From positions 20,956,001 to 21,020,000 of the forward strand of contig NC_077223.1 in the NCBI RefSeq assembly GCF_024763615.1: a stretch of 64,000 nucleotides of DNA. Direction: 5' to 3'. The stretch is from Phlebotomus papatasi. Taxonomy: Eukaryota; Arthropoda; Insecta; Diptera; Psychodidae. The notes under the pieces are model-generated. The model searched no databases and was not told the origin of the DNA. It was given only the letters and a program-made list of their open reading frames with translations. Made by a program: the position numbers and the translations under genes. Position 1 is the first letter of the stretch. Each line of letters starts with the position of its first letter. Positions 31,522 through 44,800 of the stretch are shown one piece after another.

Positions 31522-32300
31522 CAAATCAGCGTAAATCTTAACGATATTATTCTGTCAATGATTTGTCAAATTTTGAGGTTATGTACCCAACATAACCCTA
31601 CATTCTAAAATATATAAGCCAAATAATAGTAATAAGTCCAGTGACTCTGGTTAAGCTTAAATGACCAGGTATTCTTTCCAAATGATTCTTTTTTTTGCAC
31701 GCAATAACAGCCCAAAAAATGTCCATACTAATACTGTACAAATTCTATTTACATTGGTTATCTCTATTCTTAATATTTCATACTGTCGTTTAAGTTCGTT
31801 GCTACAAATTTGTTTGGTTATGGTTCTGATCATTTTGTCTGACTTGCTCTTGGTATTTAAATTTCTCTATCTTTTTTGGTCTTTATTCTTATCGCTTTGA
31901 CAATGTATTTATTGCTATTGGAATTTTCTTTTCACTCGGTTGCATCTTGAAGAAAGAAAAAAGATAACTTTATGAGCCTGAAATTTTCAAGCACGTCCAA
32001 GATGCTCTTTGCTCGTTCTTAGGTTCTTTTTTTTTGCACCCCAGACCTTTTTCACTTTAATGCAGTTGATTGATTAGCACAAAGTTTCTCACAAAAGTTA
32101 ATTCATTTCTTATAGAAATTTTTGTTGTATCTGCAAGTTGGTGAAAAAGTTAAATAGTCTCTTCACTGCACTTTCAATAGTTTTCCCTTTTTGCTGAAGC
32201 TCTCTAAATCGCTGACAAGGTTGATAGCACACAATTTTAAACACACGAACACACAGTGTTTAGCATTTTAAATAATTCGCAGTAGATATACGTTTTTTTT
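31522..32300. other. 3' flank of TMTC gene
   Basis: Minus-strand AATAAA hexamers at 31913-31908 and 31887-31882 are the nearest candidate polyadenylation signals, about 390-420 nt beyond the stop. No further gene seen. Confidence 0.35.
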
Positions 32301-32845
32301 TTAGAGTTTGTCCAGGAAAGTGGATATTAGGAGTGGTACAACACTTTCAGAAGTCTCCAGTTGACTAGTTTTTCCATTCTTGTGCTTACTCTTGGGCCAC
32401 TTCCTTATCCTCCAGTATCTGTAGCAGGAATTCCCGGCATTCACAACACTTGGTTCCGATGATACAGTTATTCTGGTATCCCTCAGAATGGGCAGAAGTC
32501 GCTCAGATCGGCTACAATTGAATTGTTTTCCACCCTCAATAGTAGCATGTAGGGGAGTACAGGTTGTTGTTGTAGATGTCCTGAGGCTGCTATCATAGAG
32601 TTTAGCTCGATTTCTCAGTTCCATCTTTATTTGCCAATCACGCAAATAGAGGTCTGTGTGATGTGGTGAGGAGTGCACTCCCTTGCTCAGGTACATTATG
32701 ATGTGCCATCTAAAGACAAGCTGCTGCAGGCGTATTTGTTGACCAAGGCGTCGGAGTGTGTGACATGCCCCCAGAAATGACATTTGATGGTATTGATTTA
32801 ATCTCAGGGCCCTCAGAAAGAATTCTAACGCCTGTATTGGGGAAT
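32301..32845 (-). CDS. Tmtc1: TMTC exon 7 (terminal TPR and C-terminal tail)
   Basis: Begins after TTTGCAG. Completes a split Asn codon, then SPIQALEFFLRALRLNQYHQ (a TPR helix pair) and RLGQQIRLQQLVFRWHIIM. The tail of about 110 residues has no recognised domain and ends at TAA 32303-32301. Confidence 0.9.
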
Positions 32846-35800
32846 CTGCAAAGAAAGATGGATCAAATACACTTAAATACAGCTTACACCTATTGCTTTT
32901 CCAATATTTTCTATATAGTAAAAGGTGGGGTAACTGGATCGTTTTCCGAAGAGTGCTACTTAAACGCTTGTTTTTTGACTGATGAAATTCTTTTTTACAT
33001 CTTCTAAATCCATAGAATTATTCACTGTTTCATTCAGAAATATAATATAAAAAAAATTATCAAAAATATTAAAGAAAATTTATAAAATAATGATAATACT
33101 GAAATGTCAGCATGCCCTAACTGGGTCGCCTTTTCGCTAATTCACTTTTAATTAAACCTTTGGATTTAAATACTTTTTTCACAAGAAAAAAAAAACAATA
33201 AATGTTTTCAATAAACCATTTATCATTAGCGAAAATATCACTGCTAGAAAATTTTTAGTGAAGAACCCAACTTGCACAAGATTGGAATGAGTCGATTACA
33301 CTCACTTATTTAATGGATAAAAATATTATTCTTGCTTTTTCTCAAACTTGAATAGTTATATTATGTTACTGTGGTGACTATATTACGGAAATAAAAATAA
33401 AAATATTATTTTAAGTGGATTAGTCATAAACGATCCAGATAGCGAAGCGCCCGGATTAGCACACTTAACTGTATATATATAATACTTTCTTATAAACAAG
33501 TCATGAATACATGGCTCATCTAGTATTACAAGGTCGTATGTGGTAAAATGTAGTTCTTTGGACTCATTTCTAATTTGGAATCTTAAGATTTTTTCATTGA
33601 TTCAGAAGGGTACAGAGGAGAGAAAGACCACGAAGATGTGTAAACCAAATCTAAGAGCAAAAATATGCTGACCCGTCAGCAGTTCTCTAACAAAAAATGC
33701 TAACCAAATATATGAAAGAAAATGGCACTGCCTTGCGAGTCTCGTTTTAAGGTTGGCTGAATTCAACTGAAAATACATGTTTTCAGATAAATTGAACGGA
33801 TTGGCGCCATGAATTATTTTGGTCTTTCTGTCCTCTGGTCAAAATCATAATTTCTGAAGCCTTTACACCAACTTTTACGAGTGGATCTCGATGGTGCATG
33901 TTTTCTGTAAGCCTCCTTAATCAAATGACGTGCTTTATTTGATTTTTTTCTAAATTTTAAGTGCTGAAGGAGGACACTATGTAAATGCTGTGATTTTAGC
34001 CTAAAATTCAACATCTTCGTTGTTAGGATTTTTTTAAGTTGCGATATCAATATTGTGACTGTTAAGAGATAACTATAACCTAAATAAATAAATGCAATTT
34101 TAGGCATGTCTACCCACTAAAGCGTGTCCACGATAAAATTGTTCCAAAGAATAATGCTTTAAAAATAAAGTCTACATAATATTGGATGATTTCATATATT
34201 CTGTCAGTAGAAGAGGTCGAAAGTTTGGAGTGGTATATCTCAGCTCCTGATGAACATAATTGGATGGGTGAACTATTGTTGGAAAGCTTGGCTCATTAGC
34301 TTTTAGAATCTGGTATATGTAGTCTGCTATGAGTAAATCATAGTCATCCAGAACCATTTATGTCGAAGAAGACACTTTTTGCAGCGTCATTTTTGACCAT
34401 CTACTGCTGAGACCAGGAGTGACCCACAATTCTCACACTTGGACTGTTCGTTAGAGGAACTCAAAGGGTGTAATTTGTAGAAGAAACTTTTTTTTTGGAC
34501 ATCTTACTTTTTTTTATTCATCGACTTTTGCAAGAATTTTAACATTTTACACGCATAGAAAAAATTACAGAAATCCTAAAAGAGTGGTTTCTGGAGGGGA
34601 AGGATAGACGTGGGGATGAAATTGATGTGATATTTGGATTCCTTGGATCAACTTATGGGGGAGTACTTAGAACATTCCAAGTCGATATCTTCATTAGTAT
34701 GTCCAGAAAATGAGATAGAAGGATTTCTGTCATTTTTTTCTATGCGTGTAAAATGTTAAAATTCTTGCAAAAGTCGATGAATAAAAAAAAGTAAGATGTC
34801 CAAAAAAAAAGTTTCTTCTACAAATTATACCCTTTGAGTTCCTCTAACGAACAGTCCAAGTGCGAGAATTGTGGGTCACTCCTGGTCCCAGCAGTAGATG
34901 GTCAAAAATGACGCTGCAAAAAGTGTCTTCTTCGACATAAATGGTTCTGGATGACTATGATTTACTCATAGCAGACTACATATACCAGATTCTGAAAGCT
35001 AATGAACCAAGCTTTCCAACAATAGTTCACTCATCCAATTATGTTCATCAGGAGCTGAGATATACCACTCCAAACTTTTTACCTCTTCTACTGACAGAAT
35101 ATATGAACTCATCTAATATTAAGAGAAAAAGGAAAATATTTTTTGAAACTTTAATTCATTGTAGATTTATTAGATATATTAGCTTTTTTATTCAAGTATT
35201 TGATTGGCGAAATCTCGAATCTTCTTCTTGAATCCTCCCATCAAAGTCTGTACAAAAGATCATCACCACGGTTCTTAGTTGTTTCATTGCATTTTTTCTT
35301 GAAGTCCTCGATGTTCTCGACGCATTTAGCCTTCTTCTTCACATGGTATTTGATAATAGCCCAATATGTTTCAACTGGACGGAGATTTGGAGTGTTTGGC
35401 GGATTCATCTCCTTGGGTACATAACGAATGTCGTTCTCCTCGTACCATTCTTTGGTCTCTTTTGAGTATTGGCACGACGCCAAATCTGGCCAGAAGATCT
35501 GGTGTATGTCATGCCATCTGTACAGAGGCAACAGGCGTTTTTGGAGGCACTCCGTGATGTAAATTGACGGGTTCATGTTGCCCTGCATAAAGAACACCTT
35601 GCTCTGACGTCCAAACCATGTATTTTTTTGGAAACGTGTAATATTGTTGTCCTGGTAATTGTTTGAAGTCTCCTCTTACGTATATTTCATCATCCATCAA
35701 GATGCACCCACTAAGCCAGACATCATCTTATCGTGCAGCCTTCGAGCTCGTGTTCTAGCTGACTGACTTTGTGCATCCGTGCGATGCGGGGCTGCTTGGG

Positions 35801-38800
35801 CCTTAAAAGTCTACAGTCCATTTCTCTGTCTGATTTTGTGCACAAGACTGGGAGAACATTTAAGTTTTTTTTAGCCATATCTATCACAGATGTCGAAGGA
35901 TTGTTTTTGTAGCGCATGATCACCTTTTTCTCCAAATCTCGATCTGCAATACCCCGATTATTTCGACATCCAGGTTTCTGGGCAGTGGTTTTACTGTCGA
36001 GGAATCGAGGAATCACCCTCCGGATGATCTGGCGTGAGGTATTTGTCAGTTTTCCAAGGTCCGCGTAATTGATTCCGGGGTTTTTTTTAGATACGTGTAC
36101 ATGATCAGTTCCCTTCTCTTTTCAATTATTATTTCGTATCTTAGTGAAAAATGAACAGAATTTGATGAGAGTTTCACCGAAAGAAAGGTAAAAACACGTT
36201 TTACAGTAGACTCTCTCTCAAATGGGCATTTGGGGCGAAATGTCATCCGGTTTATCGATAGATTTGGGCGTCAAAGCCTTTCTAAATTCCACAAAAAGCA
36301 CTCAATTATAAAGAATCACGATAAAATAGGAAGAACTACAGCGAATTTGAGCAAATTATCTTCATAATTAAATGTGAAAATTTTCAACAAAATTCTTCGC
36401 CCGATTGAAAGAAGAGCCGATTAAGTGAGAGTCTACTGTACAATGTTTATATACAACGAAAATGCGGAGCTAGTGACATCTGTCATAAAAATATCAAATC
36501 ATTTGGAACAATTTTATCGTGGACACGCTTTATATTTATCGCTAGCCCAATCCAGTTGTGAATAACGCAAATTTAATTGAGGATCTCGAGTATCTACTTG
36601 ACAATTTATGAAACAGTTTAAATCCCTGATAAACAGATACGTCAGATACTCAGATGTTTTACCTTTTTTTTTTTTAAAGATATCTATTCTTGAAGAATTA
36701 CATACAGTTGGTCTTGCCTTTATGCATATAAAGATAATCCTGAGCTCAATATAGTATATCAAAATAATCTCCTTTGTTTCAACAGCTTTCCATGAATTCA
36801 ATTTAAACTGTGTTTACTTTCTCTACCTTTAATATCGCCAATCAATAAGAAGAGCTAAAGTCTTTAAAAATGTTGACCAATCATTCGCAGGAAAATATTG
36901 ATAAATCTTTAAAATTTAAAGTAACTTACTATTGTTCAACAACCAATTGCCGTACAAGTAGAGGTGATTGAGATTCCTTGGCGATAATTTAATCACATTC
37001 TTCAAGAGTCTACCAGCTTCATGTCCACTCTTGAGTTTGTACAATTCCAAATATCCAGGCACAAATCTCGACTCGAGCTTTAGACACCTCTCCAGCATCC
37101 GAATGGCATCTACAGTACGATTGGTACGTCTGTAGAGCTTTCCTAAATTGTAATGAGCATTTACGTGATCTGAAGAATACCGGATGGCTTCTAGAAAGTG
37201 AAATTCTGCCACCTCGGGATTCGCAACGAGAGTACCCAAGTTATTGTGGGCACTTGAGTACATTGGCCAGAGGCTGAAAAGCACAAATGGTTTAGATAGC
37301 TTCTCAAAGGAAAGCTTTTTTTTTACCAAGTGAATGAAAAACCAACCTCAGTGCTCTTTCATAGTGAACCATCGCCAAGTCTGGCTTCGATGAGTCTCTT
37401 AGGAAATTCCCAAAGTTGTAGTGCATTTTGGCATTGTGAGGTAAAACGCTGAGACCAGATCTGTTAAATGACAAAGAATAGAGTAAACTTGATGAAAAAA
37501 ATTCTAGGTGAGAATATAGACAAAAGTTATTTAAATCTTTTGTTTTTGGCTTAAAATTAGAATGCTTCTTTTTAGCATTTCTTTCGATATTTCTGATGTA
37601 ATCAACTATCAACGTTAAATGTTATTCCTTCTGGTTTTCCTCATTCGTTCTTTTTTATATCCAATAAATAAATTCTTCCCTTTTACAATTTGAAACCACA
37701 TTTTCAGTATTTTTTTATTGTTTTGCACTTTCATTTATTTCAATAAATGATTATATTACTGAAAATTATTCATAACATGATAATAGAGAATATTTTCATC
37801 GGAATTATGTGTATTTGAGGAATTTTTTCTGTTATTTTTTTTTATTATTTAGTTTACTGTTCTTAATTTTTAATTTACAAAAAAAATCAAAATAAAATAA
37901 AATCAATGGAGTGCAGTAATTTTAGGGGAGAGAAAGAATTCAATTATTTTAAATAATGAAAATAGCTTTATAGGGCGGGAATTTATTTCAATTTAATTTA
38001 CAATACAATTCTACTAATTAAATACCTTTAATTTCTTTTGTTTGATTTAAAATAATTGTAATTTTTTGCTGCTCACTTGAGCTCTATTGAGAGAGCAATG
38101 TATGTATCTAGGGGAATGTAGGCATGGTTCGGACAGAGTGAACCTTCAAACGATGCGAATTTTCTCTTTGTTTGCAAAGAGCTGACCTACCATTTCTCAT
38201 CTCGTTTCATGAACTTAATAATGATCTATCTTATGGCTAAAGACGTCTACACATTGGTAGCAATTTTCGTCAAAAATTGCGTTTTTGACAGAAATTTGAC
38301 GTTTCCCCCTACAACGCTGCAGGGAATTTCCTTCAAAAAAGCAATTTTTGACAAAAATTTCTCCCAATGTGTAGAGGCCATAAGAAATGACGAACTATCT
38401 CTTTGCAAACAAAGAGAAAATTTGCGTTGTTTGAAGGTTCACTCTGCGAACCATGCCAACATTCCCCTAGTCCCTTTTTTTTGCCTCGCAATATTTCAAC
38501 CTGGTTGTGCTTTATACGACTGTTCTCAGAGTTAGAAGCCAAACGTTTATACTTAGCGGCGTAGGACTTTCGGGAGAACTCCCAAAAGTTGACCCAAGGA
38601 CCATTAATATACGCCTAATTTTTTCTCATCTTTCCCTTCCCCGCAAAACCATGTTTTCCTGAGATTGTTCAAAAACGCGTAGGGTAAGGTGAGGTAATTT
38701 AGAATTATGTTTAATTTGGAACTTTGAGGTATCCTAACAGTTTTAGATGGCAAAATGGAAAAACACCGAAGAAGTACGCTGGAATGTAAAATCTTGTATT

Positions 38801-41800
38801 TCTTCGTGGTTTCCTTTTTCTGTTTGACCGTCTGAAACAAAAAAAAATTCTGAAAATTCCAAAATAGACATGGTTCCGAATTACCCTATCTTTCCCTAGT
38901 GCGATTATTTTTATTTTGGTATTTTATTTATATGGCAGAATCACATTTACAGTAAAATGCTCACCGTATTTCGTAATTTTACGAATTTTCATTGCAATTC
39001 TTACGCAAATTTTCCATTACCGTATTACCTTATCTCATACTCGGTGGCACTAGGTGAAAATAATATAAGAAAAATGAAGAAATAAAAGGAAAATGCGATA
39101 AACGGTGAGAAAAAACTGTACGATTAATTTCTCTTACAGTTTTTTTTGCTCACCGTTTTTCGAATTTTTGTTTTATTTCTTCAATTTTCAACTATAGTGC
39201 CACCGAGTATGAGATAAGGTAATACGGTAATGGAAAATTTGCATAAGAACTGCAATGAAAATATGTAAATTAACAAAATACGGTGAACATTTTACTGGCA
39301 ATGTGATTCTGCCCTAAAAGTAAGTCTGGACACCTCTCGTAGACTCCTCCTACTCTTAGTAATGGGAACCGAAATCTTGTGGCAGTATTGCTTACACTTC
39401 TACGAATAACAACTAGGGGAAACTGGGGCACCACCAAACACGGGGTACCACCAAACAGTAATTTTTACTTCTAAACTACTTGGATTATCTCGACCATTCC
39501 TTCAGTGGACAAGCATCCCTATAGTGTCTATAAATTCCTATCGGTCTTATCCTCTGATATCCAATATCAGATTAAAAAATCGCAGTGTTTGGCGGTACGC
39601 CGTGTTTGGTGGTGCCCCAGTTTCCCCTAGTACAATTTTCAGCATGTTCTGTCATTCGGCTGCAGGAGAAACGCAAGATAGAACTTAAAGGAAGGAATAA
39701 AATTCTTCACAGTTGCAAGTTGACACTAAATCAGTATAATATTTCTTTCACATTGAACGCATTTATTGGCCGTTCTTAATTGTTCAGCCCCTTATTTGAA
39801 GTCATTTTTTGAATAGTTTATCTGTTTTGATACGGAATTGATCATATTAGCTCTATGCCATTTTGAAACCGATTTAGAGAAATAACAGCTATTCGAATAG
39901 GGCCAGAACATCTAAATAAGGTTGTGTTGACGTATGATTGGTAAAATTCGTTTTTCTTTAACGTTAATTGTTGAAGATGTGACGATATGCTGCGTGTTAG
40001 GTCCACGACTGTATATTCCTAACCTAATCAGAACCTTCTTTGCCAATTTCTCAGTCTACACGAATTTATATTAGCCTAGGTAGAGATGGCATATTTCATG
40101 AAATTTTACCGTAGTTTCCATCTACAATAGGCGGAAAAACGGGAAATTTCATGAAATTTGCCATCTATAAGCCTAGGACATCACAATGGCCAGTAACAAT
40201 GTAAAACTTTTGACCGGGAAGTTGTCTTTAATCCGATGTTATGTAGGTTTCATCGTCCATTATTTTTACAACACGTAAGAGTTCGAATTCGTTTTTTAGG
40301 AATAACGGTTTTTCAAGGTCAAAGGTTAAAAAGACACTAGAGTGCGCATTTATCAAGAAAATGGGGTCATGTTTTGGGTCGTTGGAAAGGTCTTGGAATT
40401 TCCAACAAAAGTAAACCGGTTGCGATCGGTTTTAAATCGGTAATGAACCGGTTCATAACCGATAAAGAAATTTATCTGAAAATCAATTCTATTACTTTTA
40501 AAACTATTTTGGGGGATCTTTTGAGAGATTTATGAATCGCTTCAAATCGGTTGAGAACCGGTAAACGATAAATAATGTGAAAGTACTTTTGCGGTATAGC
40601 ATCTAAGTCACGAGTTCGAGCATTTCGCAAAGCCTGGGACGCTTTGCCACCCCTTTTTTATTATGTTGAAAAAAGATATGCTGTTTTTTTAGTCTGCGGA
40701 ACCCACGTAACCCTTTAATTCGTGAACATGAGGTTTTTCTTAAGAGGTGGACTTTATTAATTTAAACAAATGATGCTAAACTACACTTTTCTGATATAGG
40801 GTCAGAAAACAAGTTCAAGCGTTTCGCAAAGTTCGGATGCTTTGCCACCTCTTTCAAATGTTAAATGCAAAGCTCACGTATGTATTTTCTAAAGATTCTT
40901 TAAAGCATTTAACGCAAGCAAGCAATGTGGGAACTCAATTGGTGAAAAATCTCTCTTTTATTTAGAACGTAAACAAAGAATATAATACACTATGCTTAAA
41001 CGTACCTATTAAATAGATTAATGAAATAGTTTTAATCGCTACATAAATTTTTTGTTTGTTTTAGCTACATTTCTTTTTTATAAAAACTGAAAAGGACTTT
41101 TTGGATTTTGTATATTTATTTGCATGATAATGGCAAATCTTCAGAGCAAGAAGAACACAATTGTGATTTGTTTTTCCAAAATCTAGAGAAAGCACATTAT
41201 TGAAATGCGCTTTAGCAGCAAAATTCTATCTACAAAATTTTGAGTGAATTTTTATTCTGTTGATTTTTGCTATTTTGCATTTACATGAATTTAAGAGAGT
41301 GCAGAAAGAATTAAATTACGAAAGTCTTGGAAAATTTTCTTTTGATAAATAGAATTATGCAACTTCTACTGTTGCAATTTTAAGATATTATGACTGAGTA
41401 TTTCAAGAGTTAAACTATTCTAAAATAATATGAAATAAATTTATTAATTTGTCTTTCTCAAATTTATATTGATATAAATTTTCTGTGTGTTAGTTATATA
41501 AATATGTGTGTTAGTTTAGTTTTAAAAACTATTTTTTTTCTTATATTAAATATTCCTCGTGGTTTTTCAGACAGAGTGTGGAAAGAAAAAGTTTTCTATA
41601 TAAACCAAGAGTTTCGTATTATTTCAAAATACCCGAGCTTTTTTTTGAGAAATGTTAAGAGGCGATTTATTGGTATAAAATATAGACATGAGAAAGTTTT
41701 CTTGCTAACTACTTTAGCATTCTAATAATAGATTTAACTATTGAAAATTGAAAATTTGCATTGGCAATTGTTATAAATTTTGCAAGTTTTGTTTATTGTT

Positions 41801-44800
41801 TAGTCACACATGTTGATTTAATAAAACTTCAGGATGTACTCACCTCAAGAGACTCTCTCTTGATAACCAATCTTGATTTCTCATGATGGTCTTTGCACTT
41901 CCGGACAGTGTAAGTATGATGCACATCCCTATGATGATTTTCCGACAGCGTGGCAATATTTGCCAAAGAAGTTGGACACCATAGACAACCAATAGGGTGC
42001 TACCGAGGCTACAAAATTAAACATGAAAATTTAACATGAGTTTAGGATAGGAAACTTTGCACTCAGAACAAATGAAGCATATTTCACCGAATGGGTAAAT
42101 TATTATAAACTTTTGAGCAAGGAAGATGTATTAGTAATTGCGTAACAATCTAATGATGAAGTTTAGCATGTTTCGTGGTGAATAATTTCCATTATTAATT
42201 TTGGAGGAAGTTTTGGGCAGATTTCCAAAGAGAAAATTACATTAATACACCCAACAATCACTTTCTAAGAAACTTTCAAATGTGTAATTATGTGCTTTGC
42301 GTTAAACTTTCACCTGTCTGACTGGAAGTTCAGTGTTTAGGAATTTTGTTAGTTATTGAATATACAATTACCTGGGTATGTAGAGGATTCTCTCAGCAAC
42401 GACAAATCCCACAGTAATGACGAGATTGCTGGCAGGAAGGAACGGCAGAGTGAGAAGTAGAAAACCTAGTACAAGGGGTGTCTGTCGTTGGGATTCAAGA
42501 TCCATAATTCCACGACAAGCGAGAAAAATTAGTGCCAGAAAAGCAATGAGGGTTAACATATTTCTCAGATCACTCAGGGATAGCATTAGGGGAATTGATC
42601 CCATTTGCCAATCATGACTCAGTGTTACTGGACACAGAAGAATCCACCAGTTGAACGCTGCTAGGTACAGAAATGTTAGCAGACGCACCCGGAAGCTACT
42701 GTGGAAGGCAGCTGGATTGTCCTGAAGGGAGAATTTGGGAAGTGTTCCCTGAAGTAGAGCGATCCTCAGAAGTAGGAGGATCATTACGGTAATTCCGATT
42801 CGCAGGAGTCTCTTAGCAAATTGCTGACTCTCTTCAGTCCATCGGACATCTGTGATAGATCTCTTGAGCGACGGCCAGTTTTTGTAGGTGTCATATGCCA
42901 AATTGACCAGAAATATCGTCATTCCTGTCTCCTTGGCCAACATACTCAATCCCCCAAGGATGATGCTCAAATTCTGGTATTTTTCACATTTTCTGAGGAA
43001 ATAAAGTTAAATGTGTAGAGTGAACAAGGTGGAGTATAGCAACAAATTTTCAATTAATTTGTGGTGAACACTGTGTGTGAATTATTTCACCTGGGATGAC
43101 AAATACACCCTGACATACACCAGGGAACTACAATAATGGACGTAATTAAATTGGCATGAGGATAGGGTTCTTGTTCTTCCTTTTTCAACAACAAAGTTCG
43201 ATAAATTCCTGCCACGAAAAGAGGGAATGTTTTTCTCTTTGTTCTTTTGAAATCGCTCATAGGAATTTACAGGGACAAAATTCCTTTTTTTCTGAGATTA
43301 TTATAGACAAAAGTTAATAAATCAGTAAAATAAAAAGTATGTAAAAAAAATTATTGGATATAGTATACCTTCGGATACAGGCAGGAAGATATGATTTTGG
43401 AAGGGAAGGGGAAATTAAGGACCTAAACAGACTCAGGCTGATCCTCGAGAATATTTAGCCTGTAAAATCTGGCAGTAAAGGATTAAGTAAAGAAAATTTA
43501 TGCAAAGGGCTTCAAATCGATGATCCTAAGCCCTCAATGTATGACAGTTTGGGATAAATCTTTATTGTCAAATTTTACAAGATAAATAATCTCGAGGGTC
43601 AGCCTGAGACTATTTAGGCCTTAAGATCATCCTAGCGATGTCTGAGTCGAGTTAAGTCACCTATGGCTTAAGCCGAAAGACGACTTAACGTCATTATGAA
43701 CAAAATAATTATTAGACTACATTACCATTGGTTTACCACTAAGCCGTCTCTCGGCTTTAGCCGTAAGTTTGTCTAGGGCACTACGGCTTAAGCCTAAAGT
43801 CAGTTTAGTGAGAATCTAATCTTATATTATTATTATTAGTCTTATCATTATTTTGAGTATAATCACATTTAGCCGTAGGTGTGTCCAGTGCATAATACCA
43901 GCGTCAGACCTGAGGTTTAGCCCAGTTCCCGAAAGTCTCAAATTTCAAAATAACAACTAATTTTATTTATTTTTCAGAATTAACTGGATCATTTGCCCAT
44001 AAAGTCCAATCCTAAGTCATATTTTCCCAACAAATCTTGACTGATAAGGAATTAGAAAAGTTAAGCCATGTAGCTAAGCCTTAGGTCCGAAACCCATATA
44101 AGGGCCTGAATATATTAAGGCTGATGCTCGAGTATAGTTAGCCTGTAATGATTTATCCCAAATTGTCATAAATACACTGAGGGCTTAGGATCCTTAATTT
44201 GCCTTATCCAATCGTTTAGAGTATTTAGGCCGTACCCTAGACAAACTTATGGCTTAAGCCGAGAGGCAGCTTAGCGGGAAAGTATTGGGAATGTACAGTA
44301 GACTCTCTCTCAAATGGGCATTTGGGCCGAAATGTCATCCGGTTTATCGATAGAATTGAGCGTCAAAGCTTTTGTAAATTCCACAAAAAGCGCTCAATTA
44401 TAAAGAATCACGATAAAATAAGAAGAACTACAGTGAATTTGAGCAAATTAGTTTCATAATTAAATGTGAAAATTGTCAACAAAATTTTTCGCCCGATTGA
44501 AAAAGAGCCGATTGAGCGAGAGTCTACTGTATACTCTAATCATTATTTTAATTACAATTACTTTAAACTATCTTTCGGCTGAAAACCGTAGGGTGTTTGT
44601 TCATCCCATAAGAGCCTGGCTTTAAATTTTTAGGCTCTTACTAGTTCCTCAAGAACTTGAATAATACAAACAATATAAAAATTAGGGTTTTCGAATGGGA
44701 ACAATGCAAATGAGGTGCAGGTATAATGGTTCCAGCGGTTCCAGCACAACTTTTAGATCAGAAAAATTTTATGAAATCGAAAATCATATTCCTTTTTGCT

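Larger units (their letters stand above)
34120..36530 (-). mobile_element. ITmDD37E-type mariner-group transposon, broken, with nested insertions
   Basis: Exact 29 bp terminal inverted repeats begin AAGCGTGTCCACGATAAAAT at 34120 and (complement) at 36530, flanked by TA on both sides. The minus strand carries transposase pieces in different frames: NNRGIADRDLEKKVIMRY upstream (about 35960), MMDDEIYVRGDFKQLPG with the first catalytic Asp (about 35700), FWPDLASCQYS with the second Asp, and NLRPVETYWAIIK with the Glu. Thirty-seven residues separate the second Asp and the Glu, the DD37E signature. Frameshifts make it inactive. A foldback element (34176-35121) and a 234 bp MITE (36205-36438) are inserted within it. 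It sits in TMTC intron 6, same strand as the gene. Confidence 0.85.

Noticed and set aside
34172..35231. Two similar frames as a tandem gene pair
   Set aside because: They are the two arms of one foldback element, not independent genes.
38209..38535. 108-codon plus-strand frame
   Set aside because: Mostly inside the 38111-38467 MITE; produced by its inverted arms.
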